A stretch of 64,000 nt of DNA from Diplonema japonicum (Eukaryota > Euglenozoa > Diplonemea > Diplonemida > Diplonemidae), in contig OZ025677.1 of NCBI GenBank assembly GCA_964019335.1, positions 62,001-126,000 on the forward strand. Reading direction: 5' to 3'. The notes under the pieces were generated by a model. That model saw only the letters and a program-made list of their open reading frames with translations. It searched no databases and was not told where the DNA came from. A program made the translations under genes and the position numbers. Every line of letters starts with the position of its first letter. Positions within the stretch are counted from its first letter, which is position 1. Below, in pieces: positions 49,562 to 59,301 of this stretch.

Positions 49562-50862
49562 TTATGGTGCGACACCGGTGGGGCATTCTGGTTCTGTGAA
49601 CTTGAGGCATATGGACAGCCCCGCTACAATGATCTCCACGGCGATGAGCCATATTACGATCCACTCAAGGCGATCGGAGTGTTTTTGCTTCTGCTGCTCA
49701 TGCAGCATGTCGAAAAGCTCCGCCACAACGCCTAGCCGTTCATTCAAGATGCGAACCCTGCGCGACACCTCAAAATATTTCCTCGCGTTGATGTAGAGCG
49801 GCTCTAAATCCGTGCGCTCCCAGAAGAAGTCTGGCGTGTCCAACAGGTCAGTGTGAAGTATGATGTTCATCCTGTGCAAAAACAACTGTCCTTTCGTCCG
49901 AGCGATCTCCTTCCCGGTGAGGTGAACCTCACCTGTTGTCGCAAGCTCTTCGGGGTACTTACTAGTTGCTGTAATCTGTTCATCGATGCTGGATTCAAAA
50001 TGCGATAATTTCTCACTTTGCGCGATTGCAAAACTGTACGCTAGCTTAAGATCAGCCTCGGCGGACGACAGATAGAAATGATCGCGGTCCAGATAACTGT
50101 GCCTGACGTTAGCCTCCCGCTGTTTATTTCGAGGACGGTATTCAGATTCACTTGCAGAGGTGGTCACTGGGTACTCGGAGTGCTTGTTGTATGACCATGT
50201 GCAGTGCTCTCTGTCGTAGCTTGGGAAGATTCCTTGTGAGTCCGCAGCGGAAACTGAAATCACAACTTCCCAAAGATCAAGTTCATTAGGCCCCCAGTAA
50301 GCCGCCACACCATAAGCAAAGAAGAAAATATCGATGTCAGTGTCCCATTCATCGTCGTGGCGTAGAAGGGAAGCAGGGATGGAAATGTGAGCAACTGACG
50401 TATCAGCGGTGCATTCGGTGGTTCGGCATGTTCTGAAAACATTTTTAAAAGTGCTGCAGAGAGATGGGATGTTATAGCTTGTTGCCACACAAGCTGTGCA
50501 GGATACGAGATTGGCTTCTGCGTTGTCGAAAATTGGTGTTACAGTTTTGTCGTAGGACCTTTCTGGGTAAGGCCGTCTATTTGAGGGTTTTGTCCGCTTG
50601 CTTGTGAGGCCGGGTGATTCGTCGCCCCTTTCCATCAAGGTGGACTTCCCCACTATCAACGGGCCTTTGGCCGTTGCCTTCCTTCCCTTCCTTGCCGCCA
50701 CGAAGCCACCATGGTCACCTAGTGTTGTTCCATCTTCGCTTCCCACCGTCACCACCCCGTATGTAACTTTTCGAGATCTTTGTTTTTTACGCCTTTCTTT
50801 TTCGCTTGATGCGCAAGAGCCTTCGCTGCCCTCTCTTCCTTCATCTGAGCTTATGGGTTGCA

Positions 50863-50863
<1 letters not shown>
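49562..50863 (-). CDS. RMD1/SIF2/RMND1 family protein (DUF155), 433 aa
   Basis: Residues about 175-400 show the DUF155 pattern: DIFFFAYGVAAYWGPNELDL at the start, DHFYLSSAEADLKLAYSFAI and QSEKLSHFESSID in the middle, then EIARTKGQLFLHRMNIILHT, LLDTPDFFWERTDLEPLY and RKYFEVSRRVRILNERLGVV. A C-terminal TM (EWIVIWLIAVEIIVAGLSI, about 399-418) anchors it, as in yeast Rmd1/Rmd8/Sif2 and mitochondrial RMND1. RMND1 supports mitochondrial translation; the other yeast members act in nuclear or vacuolar processes, so the compartment is open. The N-terminal 110 residues are basic and Ser-rich. The leader before the ATG is an (AAAAAG)n repeat (50866-50910). Confidence 0.9.
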
Positions 50864-50893
<30 letters not shown>

Positions 50894-51084
50894 TTTCTTT
50901 TTCTTTTTCCCTCCCTTCTCTGCGTGTTTTCTGTGGTGAGAACTCTTTTTTTTTTTTCGATCAAGAAGCAGGGTTAACCGATCACCCGCGGGTTTTTAAT
51001 TACAATCAGGTTTTAAATTGACGTCAAATGAAAGGCGAGCATGCAACCATGCTTAAAACCCTTATATTCGTATCCCGGGCCCCC

Positions 51085-51673
51085 CAGATACACAAAGCCG
51101 ACCCCAGGGAGCATCAAAACGACTTAGAAAAGGATTATTTTCCCGAAAAGCTGTTTTCCGCTTTTTTTAGCGGGTCTTTAATTAAAAGCGAAAAAACAAA
51201 AAAAATCGAAAATCAAAAATTAAAACAGGAGTCAGCCGACCCCAGGGAGCATCCAAATGACATAGAAAAGGATTATTTTCCCGAAAAGCTGGTGCTTCCC
51301 TGTTTCAGGCAGGGTCCTAATTGGGAGCGAAATCAAAAGTCAATAATTAAAACGGGAGGAGAGCATGCAACCATGCATATAATAACCCTTCTATTCGTCC
51401 CCCGGCCCCCCCAGATACACAAAGCCGACCCCATCAGGGAGCATCAAAACGACTTAGAAAAGGATTATTTTCCTGAAAAGCTGGGTTTTCCCTTTTTGGC
51501 GGTTTTTCTTCTTTTTTCTGTTTAAATAGGAGCGAAATCAAAAATCAATAATCAGAACGGGAGGAGAGCGTGCAACCATACTTATAACCCTTGTATTCGT
51601 CTCCCAGACCTCCCAGATACACAAAGCCTGCATCGAAACGACTTAGAAAAGGATTATTTTCCCGAAAATCGGG
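51085..51673 (+). repeat. Four irregular repeats inside the hAT relic
   Basis: Units at about 51085-51154, 51235-51291, 51409-51484 and 51612-51673 share 'cccagatacacaaagcc', 'gggagcatcaaaacgac' and 'gaaaaggattattttcccga'. Spacing is 150-200 bp. Subterminal repeats of this kind often bind hAT transposases. Confidence 0.75.
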
Positions 51674-51874
51674 ATTTTCCCTGTTTTTGGCGGGTTTTTA
51701 ACTAGGCGCGTCAATTATGAAAAACAATGAAACTTGAACGGGAAGTGTAGCACAAGTGTTGCACAAAGTAAGGGGGGCGCCTAGCCATGGGACGCACGGA
51801 AGCGTGCCCGTTGAGGCAGGATGTTCACCCACAGAGAACTGAATGCACGCACACAGCGATGAACGCCCAATTTC

Positions 51875-52205
51875 TCACCTCCCTGCTTGCAACCCGGCGT
51901 GCCTGAGAACGTGGTGCCTGTCAGACGAAGACAGAGCACCACTGATGTCCTGGTTCAGGTACAAGAACAACAGCTGCCTTCGTACGTCTGGTGTGAGGCG
52001 GACGCGACGCATCTCTCCGAACTTGGCGTCGATCGAGGAGAACACCGCGTCCACGGCTGTTACCACAGGCTGCGCGTACAGCAGCGACAAGGCCCTGGCA
52101 TGCAAAACAGGGAGAGCAGCTTTCTGAGCCAGCCACCGCGCTTCGATATCGAATGAGGTCGTCTCAAGGCTGTGGTCCATTTGGGCTATGGCCGAGTAGG
52201 ACAGC
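51875..52205 (-). pseudogene. hAT transposase C-terminal (dimerisation) fragment
   Basis: Gene strand, from an upstream stop at about 52220: EGEWLSYSAIAQM, then RWLAQKAALPVLHARALSLL, VVTAVDAVFSSIDAKFGEM and VRLTPDVRRQLLFLYLNQDI. This follows the hAT dimerisation order (Trp, P-L-A, E/D-x-x-FS, R-L-x-P, L-x-F-L-x-N). The catalytic DDE part is absent, so it is a relic. Confidence 0.6.
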
Positions 52206-52275
52206 CATTCCCCCTCTTACACGTCTTGCAGAGGTAGGCTGTCGCGTACCGTTGCGAAGCCGCGCTAGAAAAACT

Positions 52276-52545
52276 AGTTGATGGCAGCGTAATGAGCTAT
52301 TTTTATTAGGTAAAATTCCGCTCGTGCGCATAAACAAACCCTGACCCGGTACATAATAACAAGTCTGAAAACCAGTTTTTTCAAAACTGCATTTAAAGCC
52401 TTAAATAAGGCTCTATTTTGGGTTTTGATAGCTGGAATGGGCTCAGATCGTCAAAATAGGGTTTCTGAAAAAAAAAAAAAAATTGAGCATGGCCTTGGTA
52501 TTTTTCCGCTCGTGCGCACAAACAAATGGAGCGCCAAACTAGTTT
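52276..52545 (-). mobile_element. MITE M1 copy, split by a 165-bp insert
   Basis: Inverted copy of M1 in two halves (52276-52332 and 52504-52545). Both halves include CCGCTCGTGCGCA-AAACAAA at the junction, so a direct repeat of about 20 bp brackets an AT-rich insert of about 165 bp. Confidence 0.55.
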
Positions 52546-52681
52546 TTGCCAGAAATATGGGTTTTGGATCGATCAAACCGATCCAAAATTTAAAAAAAAC
52601 CCATCATTAACCCGACAGTGATCGAAAATCTAAAATTGCTCGGGTCGGGTTTTAAAACCCGAAGGTGATCGGTTAACCCTG

Positions 52682-53202
52682 GATACTATGAAGAAGGGGG
52701 GGGAAAAAAAAAATAATAAAATATATAGCTCCAAATTCTTTTTTTTTTTGACAATATAACAAGGGGGAAAAAAAAAAAGAAGAAAAAAAAAAACAAGAGA
52801 TTTCGAAGATACTGCCGCATCTGAAATTAAGTGGGAAAAGAGGGGAAAAAAAAAGAGACCTGAAAGATTTTGGGCGGAAAGAAGAAAAAAAGTCAAACCA
52901 AAAAAAAAAAAAAAAAAAAAAAAATTAGGGACAGGGAAAGTATAAAATATTGAGGGAGGCGAAAAAAAAAAAAGAAAATGGAGGGCCGGTATAAAAAGAA
53001 AAGCTTGGTTGGCAAAAATAATTTCAAGAATAACATAACTGAGGGTAGTGGCTATAGTTCCAGCTTCGTATTCTTGCCCTGCCAGGGCAGAAGTGAGGGG
53101 AGAGGAAGGGGGAATGGGAAGCCTTTCCCCTCCCTAAAAAAAATTCAGAAAATAGGGGATCAAGCAAAGGGGGGTAAAAGATGGCATTTTGTTAATACTT
53201 AA
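52682..53202. other. No gene seen
   Basis: Homopolymer-rich DNA between the hAT relic and the piggyBac element. Confidence 0.5.
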
Positions 53203-54668
53203 CCCTTATCCGCCCAACGACTATATATGAGTCGTTAATGGGGGTGTTCCCTGTGTCCATCCAAACCTGAGTCTTGGACCGGTTTCCATGAAAAAAAAAT
53301 GGAATGGAAAGATTTTGAAAATCTGCGTTAAATGCGCTATTTGTATCCTCTGAAACTTCATAGCTTCATCCCAGAACGGGGTACCGAGACGCTGGGTACC
53401 CAAAAATATGGGTATTTTCCTGATTTTCTCTTGACTTTTTCCCTATGAATTTGTTTTTGAGTCACTCGCAGGTCCTTATCAAAATCAACAAGCCAGCACA
53501 CAACGAACGTATTGGGGACAGCCCCCAGCCTCATTTAGGCTTTGTAGACCTGTTTGCCGGTGACTAGGCACCCGTATCTGATGAGGAGTCTGGTGAATCT
53601 CTATTTCTGACGAGGAGTATGATGAAGAGCAGGAAAAAAAGGAAGAGGAGGAGGAAGGGGAAGAAGCAGCCTCTATCAAGGGGGATTTGACCGACTATTG
53701 GTCGGAAATGTCGAAGAACCGGTTCAAAGTGATCCTGCGGTACCTGCACCTTGCCAATCCTGCTGCCAGAGAAACCGACAAGCTGCGTCTGATCCGCCCG
53801 TTCATCGATCTCGTGAAAGGGAAATGGGTGAAGGCTCTGACCCCTGAACAAAATTTGTCAGTGGACCACCCCTCCGTCAGTTTGTCCCGACGAACGTAAT
53901 CAATGGGGTGTTATTCAACGAAAGCAGCACGGGGTACTACCCCGACATGATGGTGGGTAGACACCACAGGGAAACACCAAAGACTGTTGTGGGAAGGCTC
54001 CTCTCCACATACGAGAACAAAGGTACGAAAACAAAGGTTATGATTTGTATATCGACAACTGGTATAGCGGTGTTCAGCTCTTCCACGAGTTGAAGGGCGT
54101 GGGGATACACTGCTGTGGAGCGATTTGCAAAAATAGGCGGGGTCTGCCCAATGTCAGTGCCATGGAAGCAGGTAGCGTGACATATCAGAACAACGCTGGC
54201 CTGGTCTACCTTGCTTGGTCGGACAGACGAGATGTGCACCTATCTACCTTACCTGTGGGCGAAGAGTTTGGGCAAGGTTTTGCGACATCCGATCAATGCA
54301 CCTCCATGGCTCGAAAACATTAAACATTTGGTGGAATGAACGCAGATTTTCAAGATCTTTGTTTTGAGGCAGATGTGCAAGGACAGCGGCAGAATAGCCA
54401 CAGGACAGGCCTGAAAGGGAAGATTTCTGAGTGCTGGTAAGGCTGAAATCACTGTTGTGGGGCCACCTACTCATGACCCCTGAACATTGGCTTCTTGTTG
54501 ATCGAAATCACAAAATCTTTAGTGGAATGAACGCAGATTTCAAATATCTTTCAAATGCGTACCTCGAACCGAAACATAACCCCAAGACTTCAGCATGTCC
54601 GACCCATGCCAACAAGGGACCGAAATCGGGAAAATCCAAAAATCAATTCCCCCCTGGGCTGATAAGGG
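53203..54668 (+). mobile_element. Complete but decayed piggyBac-like element B
   Basis: Both ends are present: TTAA (53199-53202) then CCCTTATCCGCCCA, and GGGCTGATAAGGG then TTAA (54669-54672). The termini agree at 12 of the first 13 bases. TTAA duplication and CCCTT ends define piggyBac. Length 1466 bp, shorter than autonomous members; the transposase is broken. An internal duplication near 54320-54540 repeats the 'gtggaatgaacgcagat' block. Confidence 0.85.
53640..54340 (+). pseudogene. piggyBac transposase remnant
   Basis: Frames at 53687-53899 (MTDYWSEMSKNRFKVILRYL and DKLRLIRPFIDL, the family's N-terminal motif) and 54045-54323 (YIDNWYSGVQLFHELKGVGI with the third catalytic Asp region, ICKNRRGLPN, VYLAWSDRRDVHL). 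Frameshifts separate them and the first two catalytic Asp motifs are lost or mutated. Confidence 0.85.
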
Positions 54669-54773
54669 TTAACAACCCCCTCTTTTTTTTTTTTTTAATT
54701 CGCTGGTTCTTACAAAAACAAAAATATTGATTAAGCAGGTTTTTAGTGGAAAAAAAAAAAAGGAAAAAAAAAT

Positions 54774-54830
54774 ACTAGTTTGGCGGTGAGCGGTATTTTA
54801 CCTAATAAAATACGCTCTGGATCAACTAAA
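54774..54830 (+). mobile_element. MITE M1 copy
   Basis: ACTAGTTTGGCG, TTTTACCTAATAAAAT and ATCAACTAAA, followed by the flank GTCTCGACAATAATATTGTT (54841-54860). This flank is the uninterrupted version of the target of the TA transposon at 61182. Confidence 0.65.
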
Positions 54831-54860
54831 TTTTGTTTTTAGTCTCGACAATAATATTGT

Positions 54861-55090
54861 TAAAACAAAGAAAAAAAACAGCAAAAGGGTTAGGATGGAA
54901 AAGAAGGGCGGGGGGGGGGGGGTGAATTTTACAGGCCGCAGAGATGCACAATAAAACAAAAAAAAAGTGTAGAATTTCCCACAAAGAAAAAAGCTAGAGA
55001 AAAGAGAGGGGGGGGAGAGAGAAAAGGGAACAAAAAAAAAAAAAGAAACGCACCTCGTCCGAACATTTCGCGAAAAGGTACATTTTCTTT

Positions 55091-55125
<35 letters not shown>

Positions 55126-55483
55126 CAAAAACAAACTTTTCTCATTCTTTTTCTCTTTCCCCGTGCCGGTGGCCCGGGGGATCTTTTGTTTTCCATTGTT
55201 TTTCTTACACTTTTTTTTTTCTTTTCCCTTTTTTTTTTTCTTCTTCTATTCCCCTTTTAAAAACCCGAACGGTAGCTAGTAGAAATCCAAATGGAGAAAA
55301 AAGAAAAAGGATTTCATTCAAAATGTGATTTTTTTGATTACAAGGCAGGGTTAGAAAAAAAGAAGAAAAAAAGAACATTGTCCTCCCAATTTGTTATGTT
55401 ATTGCTGCTCCACGTGCCTTTGTAAGATTCTTTATGTCATTGAGATAATTAAACATAAACAAAACAAAAACAAAACAGAAAAT

Positions 55484-55518
<35 letters not shown>

Positions 55519-55768
55519 CCCGATGACGCTGGATTATTCCCAAAGTGTTTCACCCCTCTTAAGCATGGTCCAACTACTGTGGCTGTGCAGGGGAGAGACA
55601 GGACATTTTTTTAAAAAGAAAGAAAAGGGGGGAGAGGGGGAAGCACTTCTGTCACTTTACTATTGAAAGGGCGATATACTTCGACTGTCCGTGATCTTTT
55701 CTTTATTACACCTTACACAAACCTTTTTTTTTTAAATTTCACTCTTCGTCATTTTCTTCACTAGGGGA
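54861..55768. other. No gene seen
   Basis: Homopolymers and low-complexity frames only. Confidence 0.5.
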
Positions 55769-56140
55769 CTCATTATTTAACTAGTTAAATAATGAGATTT
55801 TGCAGTTAAATAATGGCCCTTCAGAGTGAAAAAATGAGTCTCGCTGTGGAAAAAAAAAATGCACCCAACCCCTTGAAAAACTTTTTGAGGTGGGGGTATT
55901 TTTGACTATTTTTTGCCCTCTGAGGCCATTCCGGCCCTTAAAAGTGGGAATAAGTGCTTTACTTCCCCTTTAAATGCCACGGCGAAATAGCTACCCTGTA
56001 TTTCCTTAGGAAAATCCCAGTGAGTGACTCAAATGACGAAAAGTGAAATAAAACGACTTACTTGCCGCCAAATGAGCCATTATTTAACACTCGTTACCGT
56101 TTTTAAAAAATTCGGGAACTCGAGTTAAATAATGACTCAT
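55769..56140. repeat. Palindromic repeat cluster, MITE-like
   Basis: A perfect 28-bp palindrome (55769-55796, centre TTAACTAGTTAA) and further copies of CATTATTTAACT in both orientations at about 55805, 56072 and 56120-56146. The outermost copies are inverted (left ACTCATTATTTAACT, right the complement), outlining an element of about 370 bp with no coding capacity. Confidence 0.55.
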
Positions 56141-56473
56141 TATTTGTTGGCAATAAAGCTATTTTCTTTTTTTTTTTTTTTTTTTGGTAGTTGAAGTACT
56201 TTAGAGTGTTGTGAAGCAAGCCATTTACTTACCGCCAAGAATGGCTTTGCCGCCCCCTCGATTGTTGGTGGTAATGGTCAGGCATTCCTCTTTTTTTTTT
56301 TCTTTCTCCCTCCCAGAAATACCATTTTAAGAGGAGAAAAAAAAAAAAGAAAAAAAAAAGACATAAAGCAAGAGAAGGAAAGTTAGGGAAGGTTTGCACA
56401 AGGGAAAAAAAAAGGGGGGGGGGAAAGATAATCTTTCTTTTTTTTTTTTCTCCATTGGTGGAAGTGGACACGG

Positions 56474-56562
56474 CTATGTTGGCAAAAAAAAAAAAAAAAA
56501 AATACGCGTTTCCAAGCTTTTCTGAAAAAGAAGGAACCGGCAAAAGAAATCTGCCAACATAG
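56474..56562. mobile_element. hAT-type MITE M2, third copy
   Basis: Perfect 10-bp terminal inverted repeats CTATGTTGGC / GCCAACATAG, with GCGTTTCCAAGC inside, matching the 43.4-kb copy. An A tract has grown inside. No target duplication is visible. Confidence 0.65.
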
Positions 56563-57092
56563 CCCTCACAGTACTGATACAAATCAGGGGGGCTAACAAA
56601 AAAAAAAATGGATTTTTTTTTTTTTTTGCCCTCACTCGTTATTTTTCAGGGCGAATTTATTGCACCCCTCTCAGTTCTTTCTATACATTTGGCTTTTTTG
56701 TTCGTGCCCTCTACGGGAGCAGGGGATTTTGTACTCACACACAAAAAAAGAAATCTTCGCTGCAGCTCCAACAAGTGTTTTGGAGAAGGAATCAACGGGG
56801 GGGGGGGGGGGTAGAGCTTTATTCTCTTCTTTACTTTTATAAGAAGAAGAAACGCGAGAAGAGAGAACTGAGCAGCGTTTCATTGTTTAAACAGCTTTTT
56901 ACTTGCTAAAAATAACAGCGAAACATTGTCAGATTCCCCTCTCTTTACTTTTTCCCTTTTTTTTTTTTTTTTTCCCCAAAGCAAAATCACATCAAATATA
57001 TTGTTTTTCTTTTTTTGTTCAAAACAAAAAAAAGAAAAGGGGGGTAAAAAACCCTTAAGGTGTAGACGAAAAAAAAAAAAAAAAAGAAAAAC

Positions 57093-57728
57093 TCAAACAA
57101 AATTCCCGGGCACATATCCAGGTTGTATTGGAGTACCATAGACAGGCTCAGTTCCCGACACCGCCTGCCGCTCTTCTTTGTACTTCTTCGCGAAGTGCGC
57201 CGCGAGTATCAGCGCACAGACGTAGAATACCATTGTGATCCAGGGCTGGGACCGACTTCTCAAAAGGAAACACGAGTAGTGGTCATCGTTCTTGCACCAC
57301 CCGGCCACACCATCCCGCTCAGATCCTTGGTAAGTATAGTCATCTGGACACCGTCCGTTAAAATTACACACAGTCCCATTGAAGTACGCAAGGGGTATGG
57401 CATCGCAAGCGGAACGGTCGGTGTTGTTACCTGTCATGTCCTTTCTGCAGCTTACTGCCTTTGTGTCTACCAAGATGCCTATCATTGCCATCAGAATAAT
57501 GCCTACAACCATGGCGATCTGCACCCCTACAGTCATGCCGTGCTTTCCGGGCAGACTGTTGCAGCACATGAACACCCCGCAGAATCCGCACAACGGGCAG
57601 ATTGCAGTCCCCACACACGCTGCCCTGTAGTGGTCCTCGTCTTCCGGGTAGTGGTAGACAATCTCTTGCGGCATCGTGGGGTCATGCATTGGTATAAGTT
57701 GCCGTTGCTCACCATGCCCGCTTTTCAT
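57093..57728 (-). CDS. Two-TM cysteine-rich membrane protein (211 aa)
   Basis: ATG at 57728 (MKSGHGEQRQLIP), preceded by an A12 run; the frame upstream is low-complexity leader. A cysteine-rich stretch (residues 38-56, CVGTAICPLCGFCGVFMCC) precedes TM1 (66-87, GVQIAMVVGIILMAMIGILV). The loop of about 75 residues has six cysteines and two glycosylation sites (NNT, NGT), then TM2 (163-180) and a tail with Tyr/Pro (YGTPIQPGYVPGNFV). The cysteine cluster could be palmitoylated. The topology suggests both termini cytoplasmic. I recognise no family. Confidence 0.8.
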   Translation of the reverse strand: MKSGHGEQRQLIPMHDPTMPQEIVYHYPEDEDHYRAACVGTAICPLCGFCGVFMCCNSLPGKHGMTVGVQIAMVVGIILMAMIGILVDTKAVSCRKDMTGNNTDRSACDAIPLAYFNGTVCNFNGRCPDDYTYQGSERDGVAGWCKNDDHYSCFLLRSRSQPWITMVFYVCALILAAHFAKKYKEERQAVSGTEPVYGTPIQPGYVPGNFV

Positions 57729-57851
57729 TTTTTTTTTTTTACCTTTTTCAATCTTTTTTGAACCGTTGAAATTGAATAAGAAAAAAGAGGAGGGGGGGGG
57801 GGGGGGGGAGAGAAGATTTAAGTAAAAGGTAAAGAATGTGTCTGTTTTCAT

Positions 57852-58261
57852 TCTTACCTCCGAGTTTTACCCCTCCCTTCCCCTTTCCCCACTGAAAAGG
57901 GCGCAGTCCTCACCACTTCTTTGATTCCTATTAAAAAAAAGGGGAGGGAACGAGGAAGGTTTTTAAGAAAAGTGTTGGAGGAATCGATCTGACAACTTAA
58001 TTTGTTGGCCTGTTTGAAGTTTCTTTTTTTTTTGTGTTCCTGCGTTTCTGTGCCTTATCAAAGGAAGAGAATAGAATGTAGCAGCAGGGAAGAAAAAAAA
58101 AAGAGAGACATTTAAAGAAAGGAGAGGGAAAGTAAGGGGGGGGGGGGGGGGGGGGGGGAGGGGGGCAAATCCCACCTGAGGACTCAAAAAAAAATTAAGC
58201 TAGAGTAGTGTAATCCCTCAATAAACGAATGGTTCCGTTTCGGGTAAAAAAAAAAAAATGG
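57852..58261. other. No gene; short LINE 3'-UTR scrap
   Basis: 58164-58187 (GGCAAATCCCAC-TGAGGAC) resembles the 3' UTR of the LINE fragment at 45849 and is followed by an A run. The rest is low complexity. Confidence 0.5.
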
Positions 58262-58585
58262 GCTTTGATTGCAACACTAGGTGGCGTTAAGCGTGCAATG
58301 AAGCACGAACTACCTACTTGATTACAGGGGGCGCTCCTCGGCCGAGCAGTAGCTTCTTCTGCGTTCCGCGTCGTGTCCTTAATGTGTGCGGTGTGCTCAA
58401 CCCCAGCCGGGGCGTCCCGGGTAACCAAGATTCTGCGCTCGTGCAGTTTGCTGCCTGTTCGTCACCCTGAGCATCTGCGTTACGTTCTTCCACTCGGGCG
58501 CTACCGGTGATGACCGACGAGGAGGTCAACAGCGAACAACACATCTGATGTACTTCTTATATTTCCATGTTATCCCCACCACCTT
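58262..58585 (+). repeat. SINE-like repeat R1, longest copy
   Basis: About 320 bp with 'gcgttaagcgtgcaatgaag', 'cggccgagcagtagcttc', 'gcgttccgcgtcgtgtcc', 'gcgctaccggtgatgaccga' and the shared end 'catgttatccccaccacc' plus an A-rich tail. The other copies are truncated or internally deleted relative to this one. It may be non-autonomous and mobilised by a poly(A)-recognising LINE not present here. Confidence 0.65.
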
Positions 58586-58974
58586 AAAAAAAGAAAAGAA
58601 AAAACACACACATTTCGAAAATTTATATACGAGATAAAGGAAAGCCAGTGTTGGTGGCGCCCTGCAAAAAGAAAAAAGAGAGAAACTTCTTACCCGACCT
58701 TGAAGTGTTCGGGGGGGTGGAGGATGCTCAAAATCGACGTGCGTTTTCTTTGGAAGAACACAACTGCAGCAAGACATTCTTTCTCCTCAAGTTATAAAGA
58801 TTTTTCATCATCATCAAAAAAAAAGGGGGAAATTAAAGATAAAAGAGGCTAGTGTTAATAATACCCTGCTAGAATTATAAAAAAAAAAAAAGGAAAAAGA
58901 AGAAGAACGAGAAGAAAAAAACTCAAATTAACACGCAAGCTCCTGAGACGAAAGCCGCATGCCCTAAAAAGGGG

Positions 58975-59095
58975 TATGGTCAGTACTAGGTATCTCTCAG
59001 TTTCGGTCAAATCTCGCGACTCCTCCAGGTGCTGACCTCTTCAGGCGAGAGGCACCCTTCAATGGCTCCTACTAGCGTCCCAGCAGGTTTGAAGA
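58975..59095 (+). repeat. Dispersed repeat R4, copy b
   Basis: Shares ATGGCTCCTACTAGCGTCCC and following bases with 28225-28345 (opposite orientation). Confidence 0.4.
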
Positions 59096-59301
59096 GCACT
59101 TTTCCCGAAAACGACAAAAAATATATGAGTTAAAGGAGGCCGCCCTTTTCAAAAAAAAGTCATTGTTTAGCATTTGTTTGAGCCCACGATGAGATACATA
59201 GTACCGCATGTCACTACTCTTTTTTTTTTTTTCCTTTTTTTTTTTTTTTTTTTGGTTCTTACAAGAGCAGTGAGTACAACAACAGCAACAAAAAAAAAAA
59301 A

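Larger units (their letters stand above)
50969..52681 (-). mobile_element. hAT-like transposon relic with CAGGG termini
   Basis: Terminal inverted repeats CAGGGTTAACCGATCACC (left, 50969) and the same read from the right end (52681), continuing with CGGGTTTT after a two-base mismatch. CAGGG ends and a C-terminal hAT dimerisation fragment inside (51875-52180) agree on the hAT superfamily. No 8-bp target duplication is evident, so the flanks may have decayed. The interior holds four tandem-like subrepeats and a nested MITE M1. TTAA inside the termini could mislead towards piggyBac. Confidence 0.65.

Noticed and set aside
50969-52681. TTAA next to both termini suggests piggyBac
   Set aside because: The inverted symmetry continues outside the TTAA (CAGGG on both sides), and the internal protein fragment is hAT-like.
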